64,000 nt of DNA from Burkholderiales bacterium (GTDB lineage: Bacteria > Pseudomonadota > Gammaproteobacteria > Burkholderiales > Burkholderiaceae_A): contig JAIXOP010000011.1 of NCBI GenBank assembly GCA_027486725.1, positions 92,208 through 156,207 on the forward strand. Direction: 5' to 3'. Shown here piece after piece: positions 22,795 through 31,447 of the stretch (position 1 is the first letter of the stretch; each line of letters starts with the position of its first letter). The notes below the pieces were generated by a model that worked only from the letters and a program-made list of their open reading frames with translations, did not search any database and was not told the origin of the DNA. A program made the position numbers and the translations under genes.

Positions 22795-24594
22795 ATGCTG
22801 ACGCCTCCGCTGCCTGGCCTCTGGGCCAGTGCCTCACGCCCGCTCCCGCGGGCGTTTTTGTGCCTGCTTTTTGCATTGCTCGCCTTCACTGGCTTGGTGG
22901 GCCGCGGCCCCTGGCAGGGCGATGACCTTCAAGGGGTCGCCCAGGCCCGTGCGGCATTCCAGTCCCTCCAACAAGATCCAGGGGCACAGCGCCCTCCCCT
23001 CTGGGTGCCCAGCCTGGGAGTCGACCTCATCCTGCCCGAGGAGGGGCCCCTGCCGGCCGTGCTCGGCGCTGGCGTGCTTCAAGTCAAATCCTGGGTGGAT
23101 GGGCTGCAGGATCGCTCGCCCACCGTGCTGGACCCGCAGCGGCACGACGACCTGATTCGCCTTTTGCAGCCCCTGTTCCTGGGCCTTGGCCTCTGGGGCG
23201 TCTGGGGCGCCGCTGGCCGTCTGGCCCAACGGCGCGAGGCCAAGCCGACCGACCCCCTCGGCATCGGGCCCGATGCCAGCCGCTACGGGCGCGCTCTGGG
23301 CGATGCCGCGGTGCTGCTCGTTCTGGCGTGCCTTGGGGCGGTGGTTCGTTGGCACGAGGCCGGCAGCTTTGCGATCTCCTTTGCTCTGCAGGCCCTGCTC
23401 CTCTGGGCCCTGTCGGCAGCCCCGGAGTACCCGCGGCGCAGTGGTGCGTTGGCGGGAGTCCTCGCTGGCGGACTCTTTCTCACCGATGGCCTCGAGGGGC
23501 TCGCGGCCGTGGTGTTGGGCATGGCGGTGCTCCTCTGGATGGCCCAGCCTTGGCGCCTCGTCGCCCGCCGCGTATCGGCCCACGCCGTGGGCCTGCTCTC
23601 CATCACCCTCGCTGCCTGGCTGATTGCTCTGAGTGCGCGCGGGGAGTGGCCTGCCGCCCTGGTCTGGCTGAATGCCCAGGTCACCATGGAGCCCAGCCGA
23701 TTCCTCAAGGCGCCCCAGGAGTGGCTGTGGGCCTGGTGGCCCCTATGGCCCCTGCTGCTGGCGCTTCTGGCCACCCAGGGCCGAGGCCTGCTTCGGGGCA
23801 TGGCGCCGCACCTCTGGGTGCCCCTGGGCCTGCTGATCGGTCAGGTCCTGCTGGCTGTGCTGGTGGTGGGAGAGCAGGATCCCCGCCGTCTCTTGGGCGT
23901 TGCGCCCTTGGCCATCCTGGCGGCCTTCGGCCTGCTCAACCTGCCTCGGCGGATCACCAGCCTCATGGACTGGTCGGGACTGGCGTTCTTCACTTCGCTG
24001 GCCGCGCTGATTTGGCTCACGTGGAGTGCGGCCTACCTGCAGGCCCCGTCCAACCTTGCCCTGCGGGTGGATGCCCTGGCGCCGGGCTTCGCTGGGGAGC
24101 CCTTGTCTCTGCGCGGCATGGCCCTCGGGCTCGTGGCCACCGTGGCCTGGGTCGGCCTGCTCATGTGGCGGCTTGGCCGCGGCTCTGCCCAGCTCTGGCG
24201 TCCTCTGGCCATCAGCCTCGGCGGGGTCTGCCTCTGCTGGGTGCTGCTCATCCAACTGCTGAGCAGCGGCATCGAGAAAAATCGCGGCTACAACGCCATC
24301 GGCGCCAGCCTCAACGAGACCCTGGCCCGGGTGGCCCCCATCTCCGAAAAAGACCTCGCGCTGGCTCCCTGCATCCGCGCCCCCCAAGGCGATGTCGCCG
24401 CCCGGCGGGTGGTGCTGGGTCTTGCCCACCTGCCCATCGGAACGCACTGCCCGCTGCTGCTCATCACCGCTCCCGCCAGCCGGCACGACCTGGGACCAGG
24501 CCGGGCGGTGCTGCTGTGGTCGGGCCGCAAGCCCCGCGAGCGGGCCGAGGAAGACACCTACCAGCTCTACCGAGTGGGCATCGCAAAAAATTGA
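22795..24594 (+). CDS. Polytopic membrane glycosyltransferase, ArnT/PMT-like (GT-C fold candidate)
   Basis: A 599-aa integral membrane protein with roughly ten to twelve hydrophobic helices. After the first helix the acidic motif GPWQGDD lies where GT-C enzymes carry their catalytic aspartates, followed by PSLG and EGPLPAVLGAG, a pattern seen in betaproteobacterial ArnT-like proteins. Such enzymes transfer a sugar from a polyprenyl carrier to lipid A or protein in the periplasm. The actual donor and acceptor cannot be told from sequence. It begins 22 bp after rpmE2 and its 3' end overlaps the convergent orn gene by 28 bp. Confidence 0.72.
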   Translation: MLTPPLPGLWASASRPLPRAFLCLLFALLAFTGLVGRGPWQGDDLQGVAQARAAFQSLQQDPGAQRPPLWVPSLGVDLILPEEGPLPAVLGAGVLQVKSWVDGLQDRSPTVLDPQRHDDLIRLLQPLFLGLGLWGVWGAAGRLAQRREAKPTDPLGIGPDASRYGRALGDAAVLLVLACLGAVVRWHEAGSFAISFALQALLLWALSAAPEYPRRSGALAGVLAGGLFLTDGLEGLAAVVLGMAVLLWMAQPWRLVARRVSAHAVGLLSITLAAWLIALSARGEWPAALVWLNAQVTMEPSRFLKAPQEWLWAWWPLWPLLLALLATQGRGLLRGMAPHLWVPLGLLIGQVLLAVLVVGEQDPRRLLGVAPLAILAAFGLLNLPRRITSLMDWSGLAFFTSLAALIWLTWSAAYLQAPSNLALRVDALAPGFAGEPLSLRGMALGLVATVAWVGLLMWRLGRGSAQLWRPLAISLGGVCLCWVLLIQLLSSGIEKNRGYNAIGASLNETLARVAPISEKDLALAPCIRAPQGDVAARRVVLGLAHLPIGTHCPLLLITAPASRHDLGPGRAVLLWSGRKPRERAEEDTYQLYRVGIAKN

Positions 24595-25220
24595 TCGCGG
24601 TAGTACCGCATCTCGTCGATGGACTCCAACACATCGGCCAGGGCGGTGTGCGCTCCCTTTTTCACAAAGCCCTTCAAGAGCTCCGGGCGCCAGCGCCGGC
24701 AGAGCTCCTTGATCGTGCTGACATCCACATTTCGATAGTGAAAGTAGGCCTCGAGCTGGGGCATGTAGCGCTGCATGAAGCGCCGATCCTGGTGGATGGT
24801 GTTGCCGCACAGCGGCACCGCGCCCCGCGGAATCCAGCCAGCGAGTTGCTGAAGCAGCGCGGCCTCGACTGTGGCCTCATCCAGGGTGGATGCGCGAACC
24901 TTGTCGATGAGGCCCGACTTGCCATGGGTGCTTTGATTCCACTGATCCATGGTCGCGAGGTGCTCGTCGGTCTGATGCACCACCCAGGCCTCGGACTGGT
25001 CCAGCACCCGCAGCTGGGCATCGGTGAGCACCATGGCCACCTCGAGGATGCGGTTCGACATCGGGTCCAGGCCACTCATCTCCATGTCGAGCCAGACCAG
25101 GTGCTGGTCGGAGACTGCGAATGGCAGGGCGCTGGCGCAGCCCTCGTCCGCGGTGGCGGGGGTGGGCGGTGGGGTGAGCGATGGGGTGGAGATCGGGGAA
25201 GAGATGTCGGGCGTGGTCAT
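24567..25220 (-). CDS. orn: Oligoribonuclease
   Basis: A 3'-to-5' exoribonuclease of the DEDDh family that degrades nanoRNAs and pGpG. The core begins LVWLDMEMSGLDP (catalytic D and E), and continues through the family's GNTIHQDRRFMQRYMP and the final HTALADVLESIDEMRYYR with the catalytic His and Asp. The ATG at 25220 gives 217 aa, with about 30 poorly conserved Ser/Thr/Pro-rich residues before the core. It is convergent with the upstream membrane gene and divergent from rsgA. Confidence 0.95.
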   Translation of the reverse strand: MTTPDISSPISTPSLTPPPTPATADEGCASALPFAVSDQHLVWLDMEMSGLDPMSNRILEVAMVLTDAQLRVLDQSEAWVVHQTDEHLATMDQWNQSTHGKSGLIDKVRASTLDEATVEAALLQQLAGWIPRGAVPLCGNTIHQDRRFMQRYMPQLEAYFHYRNVDVSTIKELCRRWRPELLKGFVKKGAHTALADVLESIDEMRYYRDQFFAMPTR

Positions 25221-25255
25221 GGGCGAAGTGTCGCACGCTGATGCATCATTGTTCG

Positions 25256-26290
25256 ATGCCTCCGCAGCCTCCGATGCCCTCCGCGACCACCGCCACCGCG
25301 ACCGTCGACCATGCCGCCGGCACTGCGGAGGGCAGCATCGTGTCCGCCCTCGGCCATCGGGCCCTGGTGTCCTGGGCCGGTGCCCAGAGCACCATCGCCA
25401 TTGCCCAGGGCCGCGATCTTGCCTGGGTGACGGGCGACCGCGTGCTGATGGACTTGGGCGATCCGCCGGTGGTTCGGGCGGTGCTGCCCCGGCGCAACTG
25501 CGTCCAGCGGGCCGAGTCCGGCAAGACCCGACTCCTGGCCGCCAATGTGGATGCTGCCTGGGTGGTGGTCTCGGGCAGCCCGATGTTCTCGCCCGACGCC
25601 ATGGCCCGACTGCTGGTGAGCCTGCTGGCACAAGACATCCCCACCCAACTGCTGCTCACCAAGGCCGACCTTGCCGAGCCCGCGGAGCGGGCCTGGTCGC
25701 ACCTGCAAGACCTTCTGCCCCCCGCACTCCGCCATGGCGTGCTGCGCGTGAGCAGCAGCAGCGGCGAAGGACTGGACGAACTTCGGCAGACGGCGGAGCG
25801 CATTGCCCATGCCAGCGACGATCCTCAGGGGGCACAGATTCTGGTCGTGGGGCAATCGGGCATGGGCAAGAGCAGCCTGCTCAATGCCCTCATCCCTGGG
25901 CTCTCGCTGCGCACCCAGGAAATCTCTCAAGCCCTGCAGACAGGCCGACATACAACCACCGCCAGCACCGTGCATCCATGGTCGGGGCTGGCCTGCGGCA
26001 GACCCGTGGGGCTCATCGACACCCCGGGGTTTCAACGCTGGGGCATTGAGCATCTCGATGAGGGGGACCTGGCGCTGCTGTTTCCCGATGTGGTGGAGGC
26101 CTCCGAGGCTCAGCCCTGCCGATTCCGGGATTGCCAGCACCAGCGTGAGCCAGGCTGCGGGCTGCTGGCCTGGGTGCAGGCCGCCACAGATGAGGCCGAG
26201 CAAGACCGCCGTCGGGCCCGGCTGGAGCGGCTCGATGCCCTGCGCAGCGGGCTGGCCGGAGGGGGTCCCGGCGTGGGATTGCTTAGGTGA
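25256..26290 (+). CDS. rsgA: Ribosome small subunit-dependent GTPase A
   Basis: A circularly permuted GTPase that checks late 30S assembly. The OB-fold N-terminus is followed by the permuted G motifs: LLTKADLAE (G4), VVGQSGMGKSSLLNAL (G1), RHTTT (G2) and DTPGF (G3). The C-terminal zinc knuckle CRFRDCQHQREPGC is intact. The start is uncertain: ATG at 25256 is used (344 aa), and 25274 is equally plausible. It starts 35 bp from the divergent orn gene. The end overlaps the convergent CobD-like gene by 8 bp. Confidence 0.95.
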   Translation: MPPQPPMPSATTATATVDHAAGTAEGSIVSALGHRALVSWAGAQSTIAIAQGRDLAWVTGDRVLMDLGDPPVVRAVLPRRNCVQRAESGKTRLLAANVDAAWVVVSGSPMFSPDAMARLLVSLLAQDIPTQLLLTKADLAEPAERAWSHLQDLLPPALRHGVLRVSSSSGEGLDELRQTAERIAHASDDPQGAQILVVGQSGMGKSSLLNALIPGLSLRTQEISQALQTGRHTTTASTVHPWSGLACGRPVGLIDTPGFQRWGIEHLDEGDLALLFPDVVEASEAQPCRFRDCQHQREPGCGLLAWVQAATDEAEQDRRRARLERLDALRSGLAGGGPGVGLLR

Positions 26291-27326
26291 TCCAGCTTCC
26301 CAGGGTGTAGAGGAAGACCATAAAGAACCACAGGATGACTGCCCGCCACACCAGGCCAACGGCCGAGGCCATCGAACCTGTGCTGGCCTCATCGAGATCG
26401 GGTTCCAACTCCGATGGCAGGTCGAGGTCATCGGAAATGTCGTAGAGGTTGGGAGCGTCGGGCACCGACAGTCGAACCCCCAAGGCACCGGCGGCCGCAG
26501 CCACCAGCACGCGATCTTCGTCGTCGAAGGCATCGGGGGCTCCGCCTGGGCGGGTCCGCCACATGGCCATGGAGTCCTCGAAATTGCCGGCCACCGCGAA
26601 GACCACGGCAGTCACCCGCACGGGCACCCAGTCGATGTAGCGGTAGGCACGCAGCGCCACCGCGCTTGGGCAGCCGTCCATGAAGTCCAACGACGGACGA
26701 AGCGCAGGGGCGTCGTGGGCAGCGAGCGCGAACTCCGAATCGGCCGAGACCGGCTGGGCATAGCCACGCCAGGCACGCATCACCTGGATGCTCATCCAGT
26801 AGGCCACGGCGCCCATGGGGCCTGGGAGAATCACAAACCAGAACATCACGCCAAACACATGGCGCTGGGCGGCCACCAACGACAGTCGGATGGTCTCGCG
26901 GGCAACCGCCGATGCATCGCCATCGAGAGCTGCAGCCCGGGCCACCGGATCCGCGTCGATCTCCTGGGTCCAGCGGGCCAGCTCTGCCCGCGCCTCGGGC
27001 AGGCGCTCCTCTCGAAGCAAGGCCTGGATGCGGCTGAAGGGATGGCTGAATTGCCGAAAGCCAAACACGAAATACAGCATGGCGACGGTGGCCACGAAGG
27101 CGAGAATCGAGTGCACCAGGCCGAGCAAGAAAACCACGAGCCAGGCGGCAATCGCCGTGAGACCGACGGCTGCGCCATAGGCCAGCCAAGGGCTTCGGCC
27201 CTGCTCGCCAGCGCTTTTGCCCAGGAGTTCCAGCCGACCAATCACCCAGGTCTGCAAGGGATTGTTGGCCCGCAGTGGGTGAACCTGCTCAAGCAGGAGG
27301 GCAGCAAGAAGGGCAAGGAAGGTCAT
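26283..27326 (-). CDS. CobD/CbiB-family (AmpE-like) membrane protein
   Basis: A 347-aa membrane protein starting MTFLALLAALLLEQVHPL. It has several transmembrane helices in the N-terminal half, a conserved YIDWVPVR and FAVAGNFEDSM block, and a C-terminal helix. Betaproteobacterial members of the CobD/CbiB family have exactly this appearance. They are related to adenosylcobinamide-phosphate synthase and AmpE, but their own function is unproven. No other cobalamin genes are nearby. Its ATG overlaps the stop of the Nudix gene upstream by 4 bases, so the two are cotranscribed. Confidence 0.75.
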   Translation of the reverse strand: MTFLALLAALLLEQVHPLRANNPLQTWVIGRLELLGKSAGEQGRSPWLAYGAAVGLTAIAAWLVVFLLGLVHSILAFVATVAMLYFVFGFRQFSHPFSRIQALLREERLPEARAELARWTQEIDADPVARAAALDGDASAVARETIRLSLVAAQRHVFGVMFWFVILPGPMGAVAYWMSIQVMRAWRGYAQPVSADSEFALAAHDAPALRPSLDFMDGCPSAVALRAYRYIDWVPVRVTAVVFAVAGNFEDSMAMWRTRPGGAPDAFDDEDRVLVAAAAGALGVRLSVPDAPNLYDISDDLDLPSELEPDLDEASTGSMASAVGLVWRAVILWFFMVFLYTLGSWIT

Positions 27327-27892
27327 TCGGCGAGGGCGAGGTAGAGGCTGCGAAGAATGGCTGCGGTGGCTCCCCAAACAACCCGGCCACCCAGCTCGAT
27401 GACAAAAAACTCGGGTCGATCGGATTCTAGCCTGACCGTGCGCAACGACGCGTTGCGCGGATCGAGCAGCTCAGCCAGGGGCAGCTCAAAGACCTCGGCC
27501 ACCTCGCGGGCGTCGGGCCGCAGATCCTGCACCGAGGCAATGCCCTGCACCAGCGCCACGATCGGCACCACCCCGAATCCCGTTCGGGTGATGTGGGGCG
27601 GCAGCTGTCCCAGGGGGGTGAGGTGTCCGGGTGAAAGACCCAGCTCCTCATGGGTCTCTCGGGCGGCCGTGTGCCAGTCGGACTCGTCGCCCGGCTCGTG
27701 GCCGCCGCCGGGAAAGCCGATCTGACCCGCATGGTGCCTCAGGGTCTGTGGCCGCTGGGTGAGGATCACCTGGTCCGATCGGATACCAACCAGCACGGCC
27801 GATCGGCGCAGCTCTGGGGGCAGCGGTGGGGTCTGATGCAGTGGGAGGAGCCGGGGCGCGATGGCCTCGGCCCTGAGTCGGTCCGGCGGCAA
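27323..27892 (-). CDS. Nudix hydrolase, probable coenzyme A pyrophosphatase
   Basis: The UPF0035-type signature LTQRPQTLRHHAGQIGFPGG precedes a standard Nudix box (GG..EPGD...AARETHEELGL), the combination that marks CoA pyrophosphatases. The only canonical in-frame start is TTG at 27892 (189 aa). The frame stays open upstream to the rplS stop, and the encoded residues FRPEKAERLEWTPGVPL just before it look like coding sequence. The true start may therefore be a rarer codon, for example CTG at 27916-27914. It is coupled to the CobD-like gene by a 4-base overlap. Confidence 0.88.
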   Translation of the reverse strand: MPPDRLRAEAIAPRLLPLHQTPPLPPELRRSAVLVGIRSDQVILTQRPQTLRHHAGQIGFPGGGHEPGDESDWHTAARETHEELGLSPGHLTPLGQLPPHITRTGFGVVPIVALVQGIASVQDLRPDAREVAEVFELPLAELLDPRNASLRTVRLESDRPEFFVIELGGRVVWGATAAILRSLYLALAE

Positions 27893-27997
27893 GGGGACGC
27901 CGGGAGTCCATTCCAGCCGCTCGGCCTTCTCCGGACGAAAGCCCGGGAAGGCGCTGGGGAGCGGCGGAGGGGTGCTTCGAGAACCGAGGGCCGTGGC

Positions 27998-28423
27998 TTA
28001 GGCCTCGGCGGCGTCGGCCGTGGGCGTGGTGTCGGTCGAGGCCAGGGCCTGACTCACCGCAGCACGGCGGGCGGGCAGCTTCTCGCGGATGCGTGCCGAC
28101 TTGCCCGAGCGCTGGCGGAGGTAATAAAGCTTGGCTCGGCGGACATCGCCGCGGCGCTTGACCTCGATCTTGGCAATCGCCGGGGAGTAGGTCTGGAACG
28201 TGCGCTCGACGCCCTCGCCCGCGCTGATCTTGCGAACGATGAAGGAGGAGTTGATGCCACGGTTGCGCACGGCGATGACCACGCCTTCGTAGGCCTGGAC
28301 CCGCTTGCGGGTTCCTTCGACCACATTCACCGACACCACCACGGTGTCGCCGGGGCCGAATTCGGGGACTTCCTTGCCCAGGCGGGCAATTTCTTCTTGT
28401 TCCAGCTGCTGAATCAGATTCAC
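27998..28423 (-). CDS. rplS: 50S ribosomal protein L19
   Basis: A 141-aa ribosomal protein. The motifs [29 protein letters not shown] and SFIVRKIS are diagnostic, as is the KLYYLR block near the C-terminus. A variable Ala/Thr-rich tail ends the protein. It is last in the conserved rpsP-rimM-trmD-rplS operon, 9 bp after trmD, and is located at the 30S-50S interface. Confidence 0.98.
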   Translation of the reverse strand: MNLIQQLEQEEIARLGKEVPEFGPGDTVVVSVNVVEGTRKRVQAYEGVVIAVRNRGINSSFIVRKISAGEGVERTFQTYSPAIAKIEVKRRGDVRRAKLYYLRQRSGKSARIREKLPARRAAVSQALASTDTTPTADAAEA

Positions 28424-28432
28424 GTCGTGCTC

Positions 28433-29251
28433 CTAGACATCGTTTGCCGGGTTGTTTTGGTCACTGCTCTTGCCGCAGTTTCTGCTGCTGTTTTTGCTGG
28501 GAAATTCCAGCGATCCCGGCCAGAGGATGGGTTGTTCAATGGGATGTTGGTGCGGGTTGGCCAGAAACTGGGCCGTACGAACTTTGGCCTGCTGGGCACG
28601 CCAATCCGCTATTTTGCCATGGTGCCCCGACAAAAGCACGTCGGGCACTGCCTGCCCCTCGAAGACCTCGGGGCGCGTGTAGTGGGGGTGGTCCAGCATG
28701 CCGTGCACGAAGGAGTCCTGCTCGGCCGACTCGGGATCCCCCAACACACCCGGCAGACGGCGGATCCAGGCGTCCATGACCGCCAGGGCTGCGATTTCTC
28801 CGCCCGAGAGCACCACATCGGCCAGGCGCAGCTCCTCATCCACATAACGATCAATGAATCGCTGGTCGATGCCTTCGTAGCGCCCGCAGATGAGGGTGGT
28901 CTGCACCAACCGGCCAGCACGGCTGGCATCGAGCCGAGGGCGCAGCCAGGGCTCGGACAAAAGCGGGCCCGAGGGCGACATCAGGATGGTGGGGCCCGCC
29001 GGCAGGCCCTGCCCCTCGAGGTCCTCGCGGATGGCCTTCAAGCAGTCGGCCAGCGGCTGGGCGAGCATGACCATGCCAGGCCCCCCACCATAGGGTCGAT
29101 CGTCCACCGTCTGATGAACGTCGTGCGTGAAGCTGCGGGGATTCCATGCCTGGACGGTAACCAGACCCCGCTGAACGGCGCGGCCGCAGACGCCCTGGAC
29201 CTGAAACGGTGCCAGAAGCTCGGGCAGAACGGTGATGACATCGAAGCGCAT
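28433..29251 (-). CDS. trmD: tRNA (guanine37-N1)-methyltransferase
   Basis: A 272-aa SPOUT-class methyltransferase that protects against +1 frameshifting. Visible motifs are the N-terminal [37 protein letters not shown] and [12 protein letters not shown], which form the trefoil-knot SAM site. It lies between rimM (3 bp) and rplS (9 bp) in the standard operon. Length is slightly above the usual 250 because of a basic, Asn-rich C-terminal tail. Confidence 0.98.
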   Translation of the reverse strand: MRFDVITVLPELLAPFQVQGVCGRAVQRGLVTVQAWNPRSFTHDVHQTVDDRPYGGGPGMVMLAQPLADCLKAIREDLEGQGLPAGPTILMSPSGPLLSEPWLRPRLDASRAGRLVQTTLICGRYEGIDQRFIDRYVDEELRLADVVLSGGEIAALAVMDAWIRRLPGVLGDPESAEQDSFVHGMLDHPHYTRPEVFEGQAVPDVLLSGHHGKIADWRAQQAKVRTAQFLANPHQHPIEQPILWPGSLEFPSKNSSRNCGKSSDQNNPANDV

Positions 29252-29254
29252 GGC

Positions 29255-29743
29255 TCAGTCTCTCAGCCAGTCGGGGTCCCAGTCGACCCGCACCTCTTTG
29301 GCGCTCAGGTCGACAGCATCCACATGGGCATCCACAAAGGGAATCCAGTGGGGCCCAACGACCATCCAGTCTTGAACACCATTGGTCTCGAGGCGCTCGA
29401 TGGTTCCCAGCTCCCGGCCATCGCGATGGCGCACACGACACCCGATGAGATCGACCCAATAGTGCGTGTCGTCGTCGAGCGGGGGCAGCTCAGCGCGGTC
29501 GAGTCCGACCTCGGCATGAAGAAACTGCTCGGCCAACTCGCGGCGTTCCACCCCATCGATCAACAGCGCCCAGTCGCCCCCGTGGCGGGCGAATTTCAAC
29601 AAGGCAATCTGTGCCCACGCCGCACCCGAGCTGGAGCGACGCACAATCCAGACCGCCTTGGCCTGGGCCAGGCTCTCGCCATCGGCATCGGGATTGAGGG
29701 GCCGGACTCGAAGTTCACCGGCATTTCGCACCGCGCCAACCAC
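29255..29743 (-). CDS. rimM: Ribosome maturation factor RimM (true N-terminus lies upstream; start unresolved)
   Basis: Binds S19 in late 30S assembly. The N-terminal RimM barrel (GELRVRPLNPD) and C-terminal PRC-like domain (HYWVDLIGCRV, WIPFVDAHVDAVDL) are present. The annotated GTG (29743) is the only canonical in-frame start, yet the family's opening strand FVALGRVVGA is encoded in frame just upstream (to about 29761). The frame continues open to the rpsP stop with only CTG (29869) as a near-start. One missing T in the TTT at 29761-29759 would instead join an ATG at 29781 giving MPVPPPSFVALGR. So this is a non-canonical start, or a one-base error or mutation. Confidence 0.9.
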   Translation of the reverse strand: MVGAVRNAGELRVRPLNPDADGESLAQAKAVWIVRRSSSGAAWAQIALLKFARHGGDWALLIDGVERRELAEQFLHAEVGLDRAELPPLDDDTHYWVDLIGCRVRHRDGRELGTIERLETNGVQDWMVVGPHWIPFVDAHVDAVDLSAKEVRVDWDPDWLRD

Positions 29744-29887
29744 CCGGCCCAGGGCGACAAACTGGGCGGGGGCACGGGCATGAAAGAGCCGATCGATGCG
29801 ATCGGCTGGGGAGGCTTTGGCTCCCGGGGGGGCAAGGCGGGAGAGCCGCCGTTCTAGGAAGCGGCTCAGGGCAGCAACCGAGGTCGG

Positions 29888-30142
29888 TTAGGCAGCAGCC
29901 GCAGCAGAGAACTCGCGCACCAGCTGGGCAACCCGGGGGCTCATCTGCGCGCCCTGGCTCTTCCAATATTCCACCCGCTCCATGGCAATGGTCATGCGGG
30001 GATCGTTGCCACGAGCCAGGGGGTTAAAGTAGCCCACACGCTCGATGAAACGACCATCGCGGCGCGACCGCGAGTCGGTGGCGACCACATGATAAAAAGG
30101 GCGCTTGTGGGAACCGCCGCGGGCCAGACGAATGACAACCAT
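29888..30142 (-). CDS. rpsP: 30S ribosomal protein S16
   Basis: An 84-aa ribosomal protein. The N-terminus [20 protein letters not shown] and the [10 protein letters not shown] motif are typical. It is first in the rpsP-rimM-trmD-rplS operon. The ATG at 30142 has an AAAGGA ribosome site at normal spacing. The C-terminus ends in a run of alanines. Confidence 0.98.
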   Translation of the reverse strand: MVVIRLARGGSHKRPFYHVVATDSRSRRDGRFIERVGYFNPLARGNDPRMTIAMERVEYWKSQGAQMSPRVAQLVREFSAAAAA

Positions 30143-30183
30143 GATGAAGTCCTTTAATCCTTGAAATCTTTGAAGTCCCTGAC

Positions 30184-30213
30184 ATCCTTCAGTTCTGAGT
30201 CTTTCAGTTCTGA
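30184..30213 (-). repeat. Tandem 15-bp repeats in the rpsP leader
   Basis: Two copies of a 15-bp unit (TTCAGTTCTGA core at 30188 and 30203) lie 40-70 bp upstream of rpsP. They are followed by shorter related units containing GACTTC/GATTTC. The patch is AT-rich compared with its surroundings. It lies in the leader or promoter region of the ribosomal operon and could be a slippage product or a regulatory element. Confidence 0.6.
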
Positions 30214-30322
30214 ATGTCCAGCTAGGAATTCTTCTGGAGAGGGAATTTGGTGAAAAGCCGTGGAGTTTAACAGCCCACCCCCCCTTTGCAAAGGCGAGGG
30301 CCTGCGCCGGCGGTTGCTTGGC

Positions 30323-31447
30323 ATGGCCGGACGCTGGGGCCTGGCCTCGGTGCTGGGCGGCCTGGGGGGCGGCCTCGGGGGAGTTCTCACCGCTGGTCCC
30401 GTGGCGATGGCAGCCCCCACCCGGGCGTCTCGCCCGGCCTGGATGTCGGAGCCCCTCTATGCCGCCCTCCTCGAAGATCTGCGCAGCCAGGCCCAAATGC
30501 CCAGCGCCCGGGCCGAGGCCCTGCTGGCTGGGGTCAAGCTGCAGGCCCGTGCGCTGCGACTCGCCTTTCCACCCCCGAAGATCGAGCCCCCAGGATCGCC
30601 ACCCACAATCCCACCCAGCTTGTCGGAGCTTGCCCTGCGCCAGACCCTGCCCGACATCCTCGCCCAAGGCAGCAGCTTTGTTCGCAGCCACAGCGCAGCC
30701 ATCGACGAGGTGTCGGCTCAGTTCGAGGTGCCCCCGGCGGTCCTGCTCGGAATCCTCGGCGTGGAAACGCGCTTTGGGCGGATCCAGGGAACATTCCCCA
30801 CCCTCGACACCCTGGCCACGCTGGGCTTCAAGGGCCAACGTCGGCAAGACTTCTTCCTGCAGGAGCTGGTTGCCCTGGTGCGCCTGTCCGATGCCTTGGG
30901 CCGGCCCGTCGGCAGTTTTGCGGGCTCCTTTGCCGGCGCCCTGGGAATCCCTCAGTTCATGCCCAGCAGTTACCTGCGCTGGGCACGCAGCCATGCACGA
31001 GTCGATCGCCCGGCCGACCTGTTCCAGCGTCCCGAGGATGCGCTGGCCTCGGTCGGCAATTTCCTGCGCGAGCATGGATGGTCGGCGGCACACCCTGTGG
31101 CCCTGCCCTGCCGATCCGCGGATCCCGATCTGGACCGATGGGAGGTCGTGGGCCTTCAGGCCCAGCACACCCTGGGGGAGCTGATCGAGGCGGGGGCCGT
31201 GGCCCCCCGCGATGCCGAAGGCTACAGCCGTCGAGCGCCCATGAGCCTCATCCGACTCACCGAGGGCACCGAACCCGACACCCGCTGGGCAGTGGGTCCG
31301 AGTTTCTTTGCCATCACGCACTACAACCGCAGCTACCGCTACGCTGCCTCGGTCTTGGCACTGGCCGGTGGGCTGCGTGGCAGCCTGGGCATCAGTGGTC
31401 CGCGCTGGGCGGGAAGCCGATCAGTGCCGCTGCCGCTTCAGGGTTGA
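30323..31447 (+). CDS. mltB: Lytic murein transglycosylase, MltB family
   Basis: A periplasmic enzyme that cleaves peptidoglycan to 1,6-anhydro products. The family core is complete: [10 protein letters not shown] with the catalytic Glu, the [12 protein letters not shown] block, and [17 protein letters not shown]. The N-terminus is a hydrophobic Gly/Leu-rich signal segment ending near AMAAP, and there is no lipobox, so it is probably soluble. ATG at 30323 gives 374 aa. A GTG at 30260 would add 21 residues read through a CCTTTGCAAAGG palindrome and is considered less likely. The 3' end overlaps the convergent Nudix gene by 56 bp. Confidence 0.9.
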   Translation: MAGRWGLASVLGGLGGGLGGVLTAGPVAMAAPTRASRPAWMSEPLYAALLEDLRSQAQMPSARAEALLAGVKLQARALRLAFPPPKIEPPGSPPTIPPSLSELALRQTLPDILAQGSSFVRSHSAAIDEVSAQFEVPPAVLLGILGVETRFGRIQGTFPTLDTLATLGFKGQRRQDFFLQELVALVRLSDALGRPVGSFAGSFAGALGIPQFMPSSYLRWARSHARVDRPADLFQRPEDALASVGNFLREHGWSAAHPVALPCRSADPDLDRWEVVGLQAQHTLGELIEAGAVAPRDAEGYSRRAPMSLIRLTEGTEPDTRWAVGPSFFAITHYNRSYRYAASVLALAGGLRGSLGISGPRWAGSRSVPLPLQG

